Assembly: GCF_014205155.1 (NCBI RefSeq)
Contig: NZ_JACHMX010000001.1
Span: 5,208,001-5,272,000 of the forward strand
Reading direction: 5' to 3'
Length of the DNA: 64,000 nt
Origin: Amycolatopsis umgeniensis
GTDB lineage: Bacteria; Actinomycetota; Actinomycetes; Mycobacteriales; Pseudonocardiaceae
Shown: positions 45,209 to 54,243 of the stretch, piece after piece
Numbering within the stretch: the first letter of the stretch is position 1
How the letters are laid out: the number at the start of each line of letters is the position of its first letter
The notes under the pieces: model-generated
What the model was told of the DNA's origin: nothing
What the model saw: the letters and a program-made list of their open reading frames with translations, nothing else
Database searches by the model: none
Position numbers and translations under genes: made by a program

Positions 45209-46342
45209 GTGCGGGATCTGGTCGAGATCGGCATGGGCCGCACCGCGCGGCGGGCGTATGACCTCGATGACGTGGAGATCGTGCCGTCGCGGCGCACCCG
45301 GTCGTCTTCGGTCGTGTCCACCGCCTGGCAGATCGACGCGTACCGCTTCGAGTTGCCGCTGGTCACGCACCCCACCGACGCGATCGTGTCGCCGGGAACC
45401 GCGGTGGCCGTCGGCGAGCTCGGCGGGCTGGGCGTCCTCAACGCCGAAGGGCTTTGGGCGCGGCACCCGAACGTCGAGGACGCGATCTTCCGCCTCGTCC
45501 GGGCCGCGGAGGACACGGAGGACCCGACAGCGATCGTGCGTGAGCTGCAGGAACTGCACTCCGCCCCGATCCGGCTGGATCTGCTGACCGAGGCGATCAA
45601 GACGGTCCGCGAGTCCGGCGTCACCGTGGCGGCGCGGGTCAGCCCGCAGCACGCCGCCGAGCTCACGCCGGATCTGCTGGCGGCGGGCGTCGAGATCCTG
45701 GTCGTGCAGGGCACGATCATCTCGGCCGAGCACGTCCAGCGCGACGTCGAGCCGCTGAACCTCAAGGACTTCATCGGACGTCTCGACGTCCCGGTGATCG
45801 CGGGCGGCGTCAGCGACTACCGCACCGCGATGCACCTGATGCGCACCGGCGCGGCCGGCGTCATCGTCGGTCACGGAGCCAGCCGCGGCGTGACGAGCAC
45901 CGACAGCGTGCTCGGGATCGGGACGCCGATGGCGACCGCGATCGTCGACGCCGCGGCCGCGCGCCGCGACTACCTCGACGAGACCGGGGGCCGGTACGTG
46001 CACGTGCTCGCCGACGGCGGGATGAGCGTGTCCGGCGACATCGCCAAGGCCATCGCCTGCGGTGCCGACGCGGTCATGCTGGGCGCGCCGCTGGCCGCCG
46101 CCTCCGAGGCGCCGGGGCAGGGGCTCTACTGGACGTCGGCGGCCGCGCACCCGTCTCTGCCGCGCTCTCGCGTGGCCTTGGGCCCCGACTACGCCGTCGA
46201 CCTCAAGACGCTGCTCTTCGGGCCGTCCTCGGACGCTGAGGGCGTCGTAAACCTCTTCGGCGCGCTTCGCCGCGTGATGGCGAAGACGGGCTACTCGGAT
46301 CTGAAGGAGTTCCAGCGGGTCGGCCTGACCGTCCGCCGCTAA
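45209..46342 (+). CDS. guaB3: GuaB3-family IMP dehydrogenase/GMP reductase-related protein
   Basis: 377 residues; IMPDH/GMPR barrel without CBS domains. LVEIGMGRTARRAYDLDDVE at the N-terminus, [46 protein letters not shown]. In this family the catalytic Cys loop is replaced by SRGVTS-like sequence. Homologues have been linked to GMP reductase activity, but I cannot confirm it for this protein. GTG start. The guaB-guaB3-choD order matches mycobacteria. Confidence 0.93.
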   Translation: MRDLVEIGMGRTARRAYDLDDVEIVPSRRTRSSSVVSTAWQIDAYRFELPLVTHPTDAIVSPGTAVAVGELGGLGVLNAEGLWARHPNVEDAIFRLVRAAEDTEDPTAIVRELQELHSAPIRLDLLTEAIKTVRESGVTVAARVSPQHAAELTPDLLAAGVEILVVQGTIISAEHVQRDVEPLNLKDFIGRLDVPVIAGGVSDYRTAMHLMRTGAAGVIVGHGASRGVTSTDSVLGIGTPMATAIVDAAAARRDYLDETGGRYVHVLADGGMSVSGDIAKAIACGADAVMLGAPLAAASEAPGQGLYWTSAAAHPSLPRSRVALGPDYAVDLKTLLFGPSSDAEGVVNLFGALRRVMAKTGYSDLKEFQRVGLTVRR

Positions 46343-46353
46343 CGCTCGCTCCA

Positions 46354-46462
46354 GGCCCGGGTCGCGTTTAGCCCGCTAAACGCGACCCGGGCCACTTTGC
46401 GCTCAGGTGCCCCAGCAGTCCCATGAGCCCCTCCTGTTTCGCGTTTAGCCCGCTAAAGTCGC
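46354..46462 (-). repeat. Pair of dispersed palindromes, first with 19-bp perfect arms
   Basis: 46354-46393: GGCCCGGGTCGCGTTTAGC, loop CC and exact complement, the longest hairpin of the set. Second copy 46440-46462; its TAG on the minus strand is the stop of the DinB gene. Centres 77 bp apart. Convergent gap guaB3/DinB. Confidence 0.93.
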
Positions 46463-47013
46463 TCGGCTGCCCTGGCCGCGCGTTCGATTTCCGCCCGCCG
46501 GGTCTCCCAGAAGGCCGCGTCCTTGGCCGGGGCCAGGTCGACGGAGCCGTCCAGTTGCTCTCGCAGGATGTCGGCGTGCCCGGCGTGCCGGTTGGTCTCG
46601 GTGAGGATGTGGACCAGCACGTTGAACAGCATCACGTCGGGACGCGGCCACCAGGGCACGTGACCGGGCGAGTCGACGGCGAGCGCGGCGATGGTCGCGT
46701 CGGAGTGCGCCCAGACACGTCGGTAGCGATCGATGATCTCCTCGCGGGTTTCGTGCTCGGTCGCCCACAGGTCGGTGCCGCGTTCGGGGATGGCCTCGGG
46801 AAACGGCCGATCGAAGACCTCGCCGAAGTACCGCGCCTCCCATGCCGCCAGATGCTTGACCAGGCCGAGAAGGTTGGTCCCGGTCGAGGTCAGGGGACGG
46901 CGGATGTCGTACTCGGACAGCCCGTCGAGCTTGCGGAGCACCGCCTCGCGGACCTCTTGCAGATCGCCGTGCAGGTATTCCTTCGCGAATTCATCGATCA
47001 CGAAGACGAGCAT
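46453..47013 (-). CDS. DinB-superfamily protein (DUF664)
   Basis: A 186-residue four-helix protein. The metal-binding His pattern is visible: LVKHLAAWEARYFG and HILTETNRHAGHADILREQLDG, the latter typical of DUF664. Such proteins are metal-dependent, often thiol-(mycothiol or bacillithiol) transferases. Substrate unknown. The final Arg-Leu and TAG come from a dispersed palindrome. Divergent from the GMC oxidoreductase gene. Confidence 0.8.
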   Translation of the reverse strand: MLVFVIDEFAKEYLHGDLQEVREAVLRKLDGLSEYDIRRPLTSTGTNLLGLVKHLAAWEARYFGEVFDRPFPEAIPERGTDLWATEHETREEIIDRYRRVWAHSDATIAALAVDSPGHVPWWPRPDVMLFNVLVHILTETNRHAGHADILREQLDGSVDLAPAKDAAFWETRRAEIERAARAAERL

Positions 47014-47030
47014 GCACCATCCGAGTGGAA

Positions 47031-47052
47031 GGTAACCGGCGAGTAACTTACC
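47031..47052. promoter_or_regulatory. Weak inverted repeat between DinB and GMC genes
   Basis: GGTAA-N12-TTACC in the 77-bp divergent region. A possible operator; the arms are short. Confidence 0.3.
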
Positions 47053-47090
47053 TCTGGTCAGAAGGGGTGGCCGGGGTTACAGTCGAGGGT

Positions 47091-48797
47091 GTGACTGCCA
47101 GTAACACCACCACTGAAGACGACTTCGACTACGACGTGATCGTCGTCGGCTCCGGGTTCGGCGGGAGTGTCGCTGCCCTCCGCCTGACCGAAAAGGGCTA
47201 CCGCGTAGCCGTCATCGAGGCGGGCCGACGCTTCGCCGACGACGAGTTCGCGAAGACGTCCTGGGACCTGCGCCGCTACGTCTGGGCGCCCCAGGTCGGC
47301 TGCTTCGGCATCCAGCGCATCCACATGCTCAAGGACGTCATGGTGCTCGCCGGCGCGGGCGTCGGCGGCGGCTCGCTGGTCTACGCGAACACGCTGTACC
47401 GCCCGCTGAAGCCGTTCTACGTCGACCCGCAGTGGTCCCACATCACCGACTGGGAGTCCGAACTCGGCCCGCATTACGACCAGGCCAGCCGCATGCTGGG
47501 CGTCGTCACCAACCCCAGCGTCACGCCGTCCGACGTCGTGATGAAGGGCGTCGCCGAGGACATGGGCGTCCCGGGGTCGTACCACCCGACGCCCGTCGGC
47601 GTGTACTTCGGCAAGCCGGGGGAGCGCGCCGAGGACCCGTACTTCGGTGGCGCGGGTCCGGCTCGCACCGGCTGCACCGAATGCGGCGCCTGTATGACCG
47701 GCTGCCGCGTCGGCGCCAAGAACACCCTGGTCAAGAACTACCTCTACCTCGCGGAGAAGGACGGCGCGAAGGTCATCCCGCTCACCACCGTGAGCGCGAT
47801 CAGCCCGCTAAACGCGGGTGGGTACGAGGTGAGCATCAGGAAGACCGGCACCACGTCGCGCAAGTTCCGCCACAAGCTCACCGCCGGGCAGGTGGTGCTC
47901 GCCGCCGGCACCTGGGGCACGCAGAACCTGCTCCACGGCATGCGCGACACCGCCAACCTGCCGAAGCTCTCGCCGCGTCTCGGCGAACTGACCCGCACCA
48001 ACTCCGAGGCCATCATCGGCGCCGCCCGCACCTCGGTCGACGAGGAGCGGAACTTCAGCCGCGGCGTCGCGATCACGTCGTCGATCCACCCCGACGACAA
48101 CACGCATATCGAGCCCGTCCGCTACGGCAAGGGCAGCAACGCGATGAGCCTGCTCCAGACCATCGCCACCGAAGGCGATTCGGCGGTCCCGCGCTGGCGC
48201 CAGGCCGTCAATTTCATGCTCAAGCACCCCGTCCAGACTGTTCGCCTGCTCAACGGCTACCGCTGGAGCGAGCGCACGGTGATCCTGCTGGTGATGCAGA
48301 GCCTCGACAACTCCATCACCACCTACACCAAGCGCGGTCTCTTCGGCCGCCGCAAGTACACGTCCAAACAGGGCCACGGCGAGCCGAACCCCAGCTTCAT
48401 CCCCGCCGGGCACGAGGCCAACCTCCGCACCGCCGAGCGCATCGGTGGAATGGCGGGCGGCACCTGGGGCGAGATCTTCGACATCCCACTGACGGCGCAT
48501 TTCATCGGCGGCGCCCCGATCGGCACGGCGGCCGACAACGGCGTGATCGACCCGTACCACCGGGTCTTCAACTATCCCGGTCTGTCCATTGTGGATGGCT
48601 CGGCGATCACCGCCAATCTCGGCGTGAACCCCTCGCTGACCATCACCGCGCAGGCCGAGCGGGCGTTCTCGCTGTGGCCCAACAAGGGTGAAACGGACAA
48701 TCGGCCGTCGCAGGACTCGCCGTACACGCGCCTGGAGCCGATCGCGCCCAAGAACCCGTCCGTTCCGGCGGACGCACCGGCGGCACTCCGGCGGTAA
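47091..48797 (+). CDS. choD: GMC-family FAD oxidoreductase (ChoD-like)
   Basis: 568 residues. FAD-binding VVGSGFGGSVAALRL, VLAGAGVGGGSLVYANTL, a Cys-rich segment GCTECGACMTGCRVGAKNTL, and the C-terminal HFIGGAPIG, GLSIVDGSAITANLGVNPSLT with the active-site region. The position after guaB3 matches M. tuberculosis ChoD (annotated cholesterol oxidase; activity debated). Residues AISPLNA are encoded by a degenerate dispersed palindrome. The segment is about as long as in homologues, so it may have replaced rather than lengthened the loop. GTG 47091 chosen because FAD strand follows closely. Confidence 0.87.
   Translation: MTASNTTTEDDFDYDVIVVGSGFGGSVAALRLTEKGYRVAVIEAGRRFADDEFAKTSWDLRRYVWAPQVGCFGIQRIHMLKDVMVLAGAGVGGGSLVYANTLYRPLKPFYVDPQWSHITDWESELGPHYDQASRMLGVVTNPSVTPSDVVMKGVAEDMGVPGSYHPTPVGVYFGKPGERAEDPYFGGAGPARTGCTECGACMTGCRVGAKNTLVKNYLYLAEKDGAKVIPLTTVSAISPLNAGGYEVSIRKTGTTSRKFRHKLTAGQVVLAAGTWGTQNLLHGMRDTANLPKLSPRLGELTRTNSEAIIGAARTSVDEERNFSRGVAITSSIHPDDNTHIEPVRYGKGSNAMSLLQTIATEGDSAVPRWRQAVNFMLKHPVQTVRLLNGYRWSERTVILLVMQSLDNSITTYTKRGLFGRRKYTSKQGHGEPNPSFIPAGHEANLRTAERIGGMAGGTWGEIFDIPLTAHFIGGAPIGTAADNGVIDPYHRVFNYPGLSIVDGSAITANLGVNPSLTITAQAERAFSLWPNKGETDNRPSQDSPYTRLEPIAPKNPSVPADAPAALRR
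47795..47817 (-). repeat. Degenerate dispersed palindrome inside the choD-like gene
   Basis: GCGATCAGCCCGCTAAACGCG: the right half is perfect, the left half has ATC in place of TTT. It is read in the stop-free frame with the rare CTA codon. Confidence 0.65.
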
Positions 48798-48806
48798 GTT
48801 GGGCTG

Positions 48807-49529
48807 GTGACCGCCTCGGAACGCGCCCACGTCCTGCTCGAACGAGTCCGTGCCATGCACGAAGAATGGGCGCGGGTGGTGCGCGCGCTCGACGAGGACG
48901 CGGTGCATGCCCCCAGCGCCTTGCCCGGCTGGACGAGGGCGCATCTGCTCTCGCACGTCGCGCGCAACGCCGACGGCCTCGGCAACCTGTTGACCTGGGC
49001 GAAGACCGGCATCGAGACGCCGATGTACGCCACCGCCACAGCTCGAGACGCCGGCATCGAGGCCGGAGCCGACCGCTCCGCCGCGGCGATCGTCGACGAC
49101 GTCGTCGACTCCGGTGAGCGGTTCACGGACCTGGCCGCGTCCATGCCGGACGAGGCGTGGATCGGTGAGGTGCGCGATCGGCAGGGTAGGTCGGCCACCG
49201 GTGAGGGAGTGCTGGTCAAAAGGCTGTCCGAAACCTCGATCCACCTCGTCGATCTGGACTCCGGCTACGACTTCGACCGGGTCTCCGGGCTGCTCGGCCA
49301 GGAGTTCGAGGTGATGGTGAGCAGTGCGATCGCCTGGTACGGCGAGGGACTGCCCGCGGTCCTCCTGGTCGCCGTCGACGGCGACGGGACGCGGCACGAG
49401 TGGCGGATGGGCACCGGCGACCCGGCCAAGGTGACCGGCGCGCCCGGTGACGTCCTCGCCTGGATCACCGGCCGCTCCGAAGGGTCCACTTTGGACGGCG
49501 AAGTGCCGCCGCTGCCGCATTGGCTCTGA
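48807..49529 (+). CDS. Mycothiol-dependent maleylpyruvate isomerase-like protein
   Basis: 240 residues; DinB-fold N-terminal domain with LPGWTRAHLLSHVARNADGL, and the metal-ligand Glu/His in LSETSIHLVDLDSG, followed by a small C-terminal domain. These are family marks of mycothiol-dependent maleylpyruvate isomerases; most members have unknown thiol-transfer substrates. GTG start, 9 nt after the choD-like stop, with a possible leaderless -10 (TAAGTT). Confidence 0.85.
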   Translation: MTASERAHVLLERVRAMHEEWARVVRALDEDAVHAPSALPGWTRAHLLSHVARNADGLGNLLTWAKTGIETPMYATATARDAGIEAGADRSAAAIVDDVVDSGERFTDLAASMPDEAWIGEVRDRQGRSATGEGVLVKRLSETSIHLVDLDSGYDFDRVSGLLGQEFEVMVSSAIAWYGEGLPAVLLVAVDGDGTRHEWRMGTGDPAKVTGAPGDVLAWITGRSEGSTLDGEVPPLPHWL

Positions 49530-49581
49530 CTCGGTCGGGTGAGCCCGGCAACCTGGCCGACGTCCACGCGTCTTCACAAGT

Positions 49582-51036
49582 ATGAAGTTGGGGCGAAGGA
49601 ACTTCCTCAAACTCGCCGGCGCGGCCGCGGCGGGGGCGGCCGCGACGGCGTGCTCCGCCGCACCTCCCGCGCAAGCGCCCACCTCGGCCCCAGGCACGTC
49701 GCTTCCGCCCAGCACCGGCGTCACGCCGCCGTCCGGCCCGCCGGACTGGGCCGCGCTGCGGAACAAGGTCTCGTTGCTCTTGCCGGGTGATTCCGGCTAC
49801 GAGAACGCCAAACGCGTGTTCAACCCCGCCTTCGACGGTCTCAAACCCGCCGCGATCGCGAAATGCGCCAAACCGGAAGACGTGCAGGCCGCCGTCGAAG
49901 CGGCGGCGAGGCGCGTCCCGATCGCCGCTCGCAGTGGTGGCCACAGTTACGCGGGCTATTCCGTTCCCGACGCGGGCCTGATGATCGACCTCGGCGGAAT
50001 GTCCTCAGTGGACGTTCAGGGCGAACAGGTCGTGATCGGCGCGGGCGCGAAACTCAAGGATGTCTACGCCACCCTCGCGAGCGCGGGGCGCTGCCTGCCC
50101 GCGGGATCCTGTCCCAGCGTCGGCATCGCCGGGCTGACGCTCGGCGGCGGAATCGGTGTCCTCGCCCGCAAATACGGGCTCACGTGTGATCACCTGGTGT
50201 CCGCGCAGGTCGCCACGGCGGACGGAAAGCTGCGGACGGCCTCGGCCGATTCCGAGCCGGAGTTGTTCTGGGCGTTGCGCGGGGGAGGTGGCGGTAATTT
50301 CGGTGTCGTCACCTCGTTCACCTTCCGCACCGATCCGTCGCCCTCGGTCGTCTCGGTGTTCTCGCTGCATTTCCCGGCGGGCAGCGCGAACGACGTCCTC
50401 GCCGAGTGGCAACGATGGCTGCCCGAAGCGCCGCCGGAGCTGTGGGCGAACGTCGTGCTGTCGGGAGGATCTCCGGTCGGTGCGCGGGTTTCCGGCTGCT
50501 ACGTCGGCGACTCCGCTTCACTGGGTCGGGAGCTGGACAAGCTGACCAGCAAGGTCAAGGGAACGCGGACGGTGAAGCAGCTCGACTATCTCGGCGCCAT
50601 GAAGTACTTCTCCGGCAGCGAGAATCGTCAGTCCTTTGTGGCCTCATCGCGGATACTCGGTGAACCGACGGATCCCGCGAAGCTGACCTCGATCCTCAAC
50701 GGCAGGCGAGGCATGGACCTGCTGGTCGACGGCCTCGGCGGGGCGGTCGCCGACATCGCTCCGGACGCCACCGCGTTCTGGCATCGCAAGGCGATCGGCA
50801 GTGTGCAGATCTACAGCCAGGCGGATACGCGTAACCGTTCCGTGGCAACGGGTTCCGTCGCCGAGGTGGTGACGGGGATCGGGTTGAGCGGGGGCTACGT
50901 CAACTACATCGACCCCGGCCTGCCCGACTGGATGACGGCCTACTACGGCGACAACGCCACTCGCCTCAAGCAGGTGGCGAAGACCTACGACCCGGACAAG
51001 GTGTTCGGGTTCGCGCAGGCCGTCACCCCGGCTTAA
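49582..51036 (+). CDS. Exported FAD-linked oxidase (BBE/PCMH family), bicovalent flavin
   Basis: 484 residues. Twin-arginine signal GRRNFLKLAGAAAAGAAATAC ends in a possible lipobox Cys (residues 5-24). The PCMH FAD domain has ARSGGHSYAGYS with His121 and GSCPSVGIAGLTLGGGIG with Cys177, the two covalent flavin links of berberine-bridge-like oxidases. C-terminal BBE motif: YVNYIDPGLPDW and YDPDKVFGF. It oxidises sugars or alcohols in relatives; substrate here unknown. Located outside the cytoplasm by inference. Confidence 0.9.
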   Translation: MKLGRRNFLKLAGAAAAGAAATACSAAPPAQAPTSAPGTSLPPSTGVTPPSGPPDWAALRNKVSLLLPGDSGYENAKRVFNPAFDGLKPAAIAKCAKPEDVQAAVEAAARRVPIAARSGGHSYAGYSVPDAGLMIDLGGMSSVDVQGEQVVIGAGAKLKDVYATLASAGRCLPAGSCPSVGIAGLTLGGGIGVLARKYGLTCDHLVSAQVATADGKLRTASADSEPELFWALRGGGGGNFGVVTSFTFRTDPSPSVVSVFSLHFPAGSANDVLAEWQRWLPEAPPELWANVVLSGGSPVGARVSGCYVGDSASLGRELDKLTSKVKGTRTVKQLDYLGAMKYFSGSENRQSFVASSRILGEPTDPAKLTSILNGRRGMDLLVDGLGGAVADIAPDATAFWHRKAIGSVQIYSQADTRNRSVATGSVAEVVTGIGLSGGYVNYIDPGLPDWMTAYYGDNATRLKQVAKTYDPDKVFGFAQAVTPA

Positions 51037-52478
51037 AGGTCGATGCCGGTGAAGACGGTGACGCGTTCCTCGGTGAGGTCGTGCATCGCGGCGAGAACGC
51101 CTTCCCGGCCGACGCCCGATCCCTTGACGCCGCCGTAGGGCATCTGGTCCGCGCGGTAGGACGGGACGTCGCCGATGATCACGCCGCCGACTTCGAGTTC
51201 TGTCGAGGCGTAGAAGGCGAGATGCACGTCGCGGGTGAACACTCCGGCCTGCAAACCGTAAGCGGATTCGTTGACCGAGGCGAAAGCCTCGTCGACACCA
51301 TCCACAATGGACACGGCGAGCACCGGGCCGAAGATCTCCTCCGCCCAGGCCTTTGTGGACGGTGGGACGTCGGTGAGCACGGTCGGCTCCACCGTCGCGC
51401 CGTCCCGCTTGCCGCCGGTGAGGATCTTCGCGCCCGCGGCGACGGCCTCGTCGATCCAGGCCACGATCCGCTCGGCGGCGGCCTCGTCGACGACCGGTCC
51501 CACGTCGGTGTTCTTGTCGTAAGGGTCGCCGGTTTGCTGTGCTTGCACGGCTTCCACCAGCGCGGGCACGAATTCTTCGGCGACCTCGCGTTCGACGATG
51601 ACGCGCTGCACGGCGATGCAGGACTGCCCGGCCTGGTAGTTGCTGAAGGTCGCGATGCGATGGGCCGCGCCTTCGGGATCCGGCCAGTCGCGAAGTACGA
51701 CGGCGGCCGCGTTGCCGCCGAGTTCGAGCACGACGTGCTTGCGCGGCGCGGCGTCCGCGAGCGACCAGCCGACCGGACCCGAACCGGTGAACGAAACGAC
51801 CGGCAGACGGGGATCCGCGACCAGCGACGAAGTCTCCTCGTTGCCGAGCGGTAGCACTGAGAACGCGCCTTCCGGCAGGTCCGTCTCGGCCAGGATCTCG
51901 CCGAGGATCAATGCGGCCAGCGGTGTCCGCGGCGCGGGTTTGACGATGATCGGCGCGCCGACCGCGAGTGAGGGCGCGACCTTGTGTGCCACCAGGTTCA
52001 GCGGGAAGTTGAACGGCGCGATGCCCAGCACCGGGCCGCGCGGAATCCGGCGGGTGAGCGCCAGCCTGCCTTCACCGGCCGGGTCGGTGTCCAGTCGCTG
52101 GAGGTCGCCGCTGAACCGGCGGGCCTCTTCGGCGGCGATCCGGAACACCGACACCGCGCGCCGCACCTCGGCTTCGGCCCACTTGAGCGGTTTGCCGTTC
52201 TCGGCGGTGATGACCTCGGCGATCTCCTCGGCGCGGCCCGCGAGAACCCGCGAAACATGGTCGAGCGCCGCGGCGCGGCTGTGCGCCGAGGACCGTCGGA
52301 ACTCCTTCGCGACGCTCGCCGCCGCGCTCACCGCTCGTTCGACCTGCTCCGGGCCGGGCACCGCGACGGTGGCGACTTCGCTTCCGTCGTAGGGGTGGTG
52401 CACGGTGAGCGTCGAAGCGCCCTGCTCGGCGCGGCCGGCGATCCAGGCGGGGCGCGGTTCCGGGGTGATCATGTCCAT
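51033..52478 (-). CDS. NAD(P)-dependent aldehyde dehydrogenase
   Basis: 481 residues. Cofactor and catalytic motifs: PFNFPLNLVAHKVAPSLAVG, VSFTGSGPVGW, ELGGNAAAVV with the catalytic Glu, and AGQSCIAVQR with the catalytic Cys; EEIFGPVLAV. Converts an aldehyde to its acid. The frame runs on far upstream, but ATG 52478 matches the family N-terminus and avoids the alcohol dehydrogenase gene 20 nt upstream. Likely cotranscribed with it: alcohol to aldehyde to acid. Confidence 0.9.
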   Translation of the reverse strand: MDMITPEPRPAWIAGRAEQGASTLTVHHPYDGSEVATVAVPGPEQVERAVSAAASVAKEFRRSSAHSRAAALDHVSRVLAGRAEEIAEVITAENGKPLKWAEAEVRRAVSVFRIAAEEARRFSGDLQRLDTDPAGEGRLALTRRIPRGPVLGIAPFNFPLNLVAHKVAPSLAVGAPIIVKPAPRTPLAALILGEILAETDLPEGAFSVLPLGNEETSSLVADPRLPVVSFTGSGPVGWSLADAAPRKHVVLELGGNAAAVVLRDWPDPEGAAHRIATFSNYQAGQSCIAVQRVIVEREVAEEFVPALVEAVQAQQTGDPYDKNTDVGPVVDEAAAERIVAWIDEAVAAGAKILTGGKRDGATVEPTVLTDVPPSTKAWAEEIFGPVLAVSIVDGVDEAFASVNESAYGLQAGVFTRDVHLAFYASTELEVGGVIIGDVPSYRADQMPYGGVKGSGVGREGVLAAMHDLTEERVTVFTGIDL

Positions 52479-52497
52479 GGATGACAAGGTATTCCAG

Positions 52498-53532
52498 TCA
52501 GGGTTTGACCAGCACCTTGAGCGCTTCGCGATCCGCCATCGCGCGGTAACCCTCGGGGACCTCTTCGAGCCCGATGGTCCGGTCGAACACCTTGCCCGGG
52601 TGGTACCTGCCCTCGACGACGTCGTCGAGCAGCTCGGGGATGTAGTGGCGTGCGGGGGCGACGCCGCCGGTGACGGTGATGTTGCGGCGGAAGAGCGGCG
52701 GGCCGATAGGGCCTTCTTCGTACTGCGGCACACCGACGCGGCTGATCGTGCCGCCCGGGCGGACCGCGCCGACGCCCATCTCGAAGGCGGGCTTCGTGCC
52801 GACGCATTCGAGAACGGTGTGAGTGCCTTCGCCGTTCGTCAGCTCTCGGACCTTCTCGATGCCTTCGTCGCCGCGCTCGGAGACGACGTCCGTCGCGCCG
52901 AACTCGCGCCCGAGGTCCGTGCGGGCTCGATGACGACCCATCAGGATGATGCGCTCGGCGCCGAGACGCTTCGCCGCGAGGACCGCGGAGAGGCCGACGG
53001 CGCCATCGCCGATGACGGTGACCGTCGTGCGCTCGTTCACGCCCGCCTTGGTCGCGGCGTGATGGCCCGTCGGGAACACGTCGGAGAGGGTGAGGAGCCC
53101 CGCGAGCAGGTCGTCGTCCTCGGTGTGCGGCAGTTTGACGAGGGTGCCGTCGGCCTGTGGGACACGGACGGCCTCGCCCTGGCCGGCGTCGACGCCCTTC
53201 GCGCCCCAGAAGCCGCCGTGCAGGCACGACGTGTGGAGGCCTTCGCGGCAGAACTGGCACGTGTTGTCGGAGTAGACGAAGGGCGCGACGACCAGGTCGC
53301 CGGTTTTGAGCGTGGTGACGTCGGAGCCGATGGCCTCGACGACGCCGAGGAACTCGTGCCCGATCCGGACGCCGCGATCGCGCGCGGGCATGCTGCCGTA
53401 CGGCCAGAGGTCGCTGCCGCAGATGCACGAGCGGACGACGCGGAGGAGGGCGTCCGTCGGTTCGCTCAGTTTCGGGTCCGGGACGGTCTCGACACGCACG
53501 TCGCCGGCGCCGTAGATGACTGTCGCTCGCAA
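52498..53532 (-). CDS. Zinc-dependent alcohol dehydrogenase (MDR family)
   Basis: 344 residues. Catalytic Zn ligands in SCICGSDLWPY and RIGHEFLGVVE; structural-Zn region NTCQFCREGLHTSC; Rossmann motif VIGDGAVGLSAVLAAKRLGA. The Ile-Gly-Pro-Pro segment and size fit the glutathione-independent/threonine-dehydrogenase-like group. Substrate unknown, though adjacency to the aldehyde dehydrogenase suggests a primary alcohol. ATG start; a dispersed palindrome lies upstream, after the DinB gene. Confidence 0.9.
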   Translation of the reverse strand: MRATVIYGAGDVRVETVPDPKLSEPTDALLRVVRSCICGSDLWPYGSMPARDRGVRIGHEFLGVVEAIGSDVTTLKTGDLVVAPFVYSDNTCQFCREGLHTSCLHGGFWGAKGVDAGQGEAVRVPQADGTLVKLPHTEDDDLLAGLLTLSDVFPTGHHAATKAGVNERTTVTVIGDGAVGLSAVLAAKRLGAERIILMGRHRARTDLGREFGATDVVSERGDEGIEKVRELTNGEGTHTVLECVGTKPAFEMGVGAVRPGGTISRVGVPQYEEGPIGPPLFRRNITVTGGVAPARHYIPELLDDVVEGRYHPGKVFDRTIGLEEVPEGYRAMADREALKVLVKP

Positions 53533-53566
53533 GACGAGGTCCTTTCCTGGGCTCGCCTCAGTATGG

Positions 53567-53600
53567 GCGCGTCGCCTTTAGCGGGCTAATCGCGACGCGC
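53567..53600 (+). repeat. Dispersed palindrome with extended arms
   Basis: GCGCGTCGC-C-TTTAGC-GG-GCTAAT-C-GCGACGCGC. Outer arms continue the hairpin past a mismatch. Read on the minus strand its TAG ends the DinB gene, which is followed in the same direction by the alcohol dehydrogenase. Confidence 0.9.
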
Positions 53601-54116
53601 GTGGAGGTCGCGCAGCAGGAGGATCTCGGCGCCGTGGTGGATGGCCTCGCGGTTGATGTGCAGGACCAGGGCCACGAACGGGTACTCCGCATAGGGGCCC
53701 TCGGCCTCGCCACAGGGGCGCTCGAGGTCTTCGGCGGTGAGGCCGCGGACGCCGTCACGCCAGCGCGCGTAGGCGTCGTCGAGCTGCTCCAGCGCTTCCT
53801 TGGCGGAGGCCGCGTAGGGGAAGGTCTGATAGTCGACGGGCGGGCCGTCGAAATGCGACGCGTTCCGCATCGCGAAGACGCCGATGACGATGTGGGCGAG
53901 GCGCCAGGCGATCGTCGTCACCGGCGGCGGTGAGGGCTCGGGGTACGCCCAATCGATCATCAGGCGGCCGTCCTCCTGAGGACGGATCGACCAGCAGTCC
54001 TCGGCGGGCTCCCAGAAGTATTCGTCGTCGGTGAGGGTGTCCAGCCGCGGCCGGAGGTGCTGCGTCCAGTGCCAGTCGAGCTGTTCGGAAAGTTCCTTGC
54101 TCCAGTCGATGCTCAT
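53586..54116 (-). CDS. DinB-superfamily protein
   Basis: A 176-residue four-helix protein. LDWHWTQHLRPRLD and LHINREAIHHGAEILLLRDLH hold the three-His metal site expected of DinB-like proteins. Similar to, but not closely matching, the one at 46453-47013. ATG 54116 begins MSIDWSKEL. The last residues (ARRD) and stop come from the palindrome. Probably a thiol-dependent transferase or detoxification protein; no substrate known. Confidence 0.78.
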   Translation of the reverse strand: MSIDWSKELSEQLDWHWTQHLRPRLDTLTDDEYFWEPAEDCWSIRPQEDGRLMIDWAYPEPSPPPVTTIAWRLAHIVIGVFAMRNASHFDGPPVDYQTFPYAASAKEALEQLDDAYARWRDGVRGLTAEDLERPCGEAEGPYAEYPFVALVLHINREAIHHGAEILLLRDLHARRD

Positions 54117-54243
54117 ATTCCTGGACGGTAGGCCCACTCGAGGTCAGCCGCTGTCCTGAATCGGGAGGGGGTTGGCGGCGGGGTGACCGGGCCCACCTGG
54201 GACGATGGTGGGGAAGCGTACTGCTCTGATCTGGAGGTTTCAG

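Noticed and set aside
47641..47740. Iron-sulfur cluster site in the choD-like protein
   Set aside because: The Cys-rich motif is also found in ChoD-type homologues as I recall, without reported cluster; spacing CxxCxxxxxC alone is not enough.
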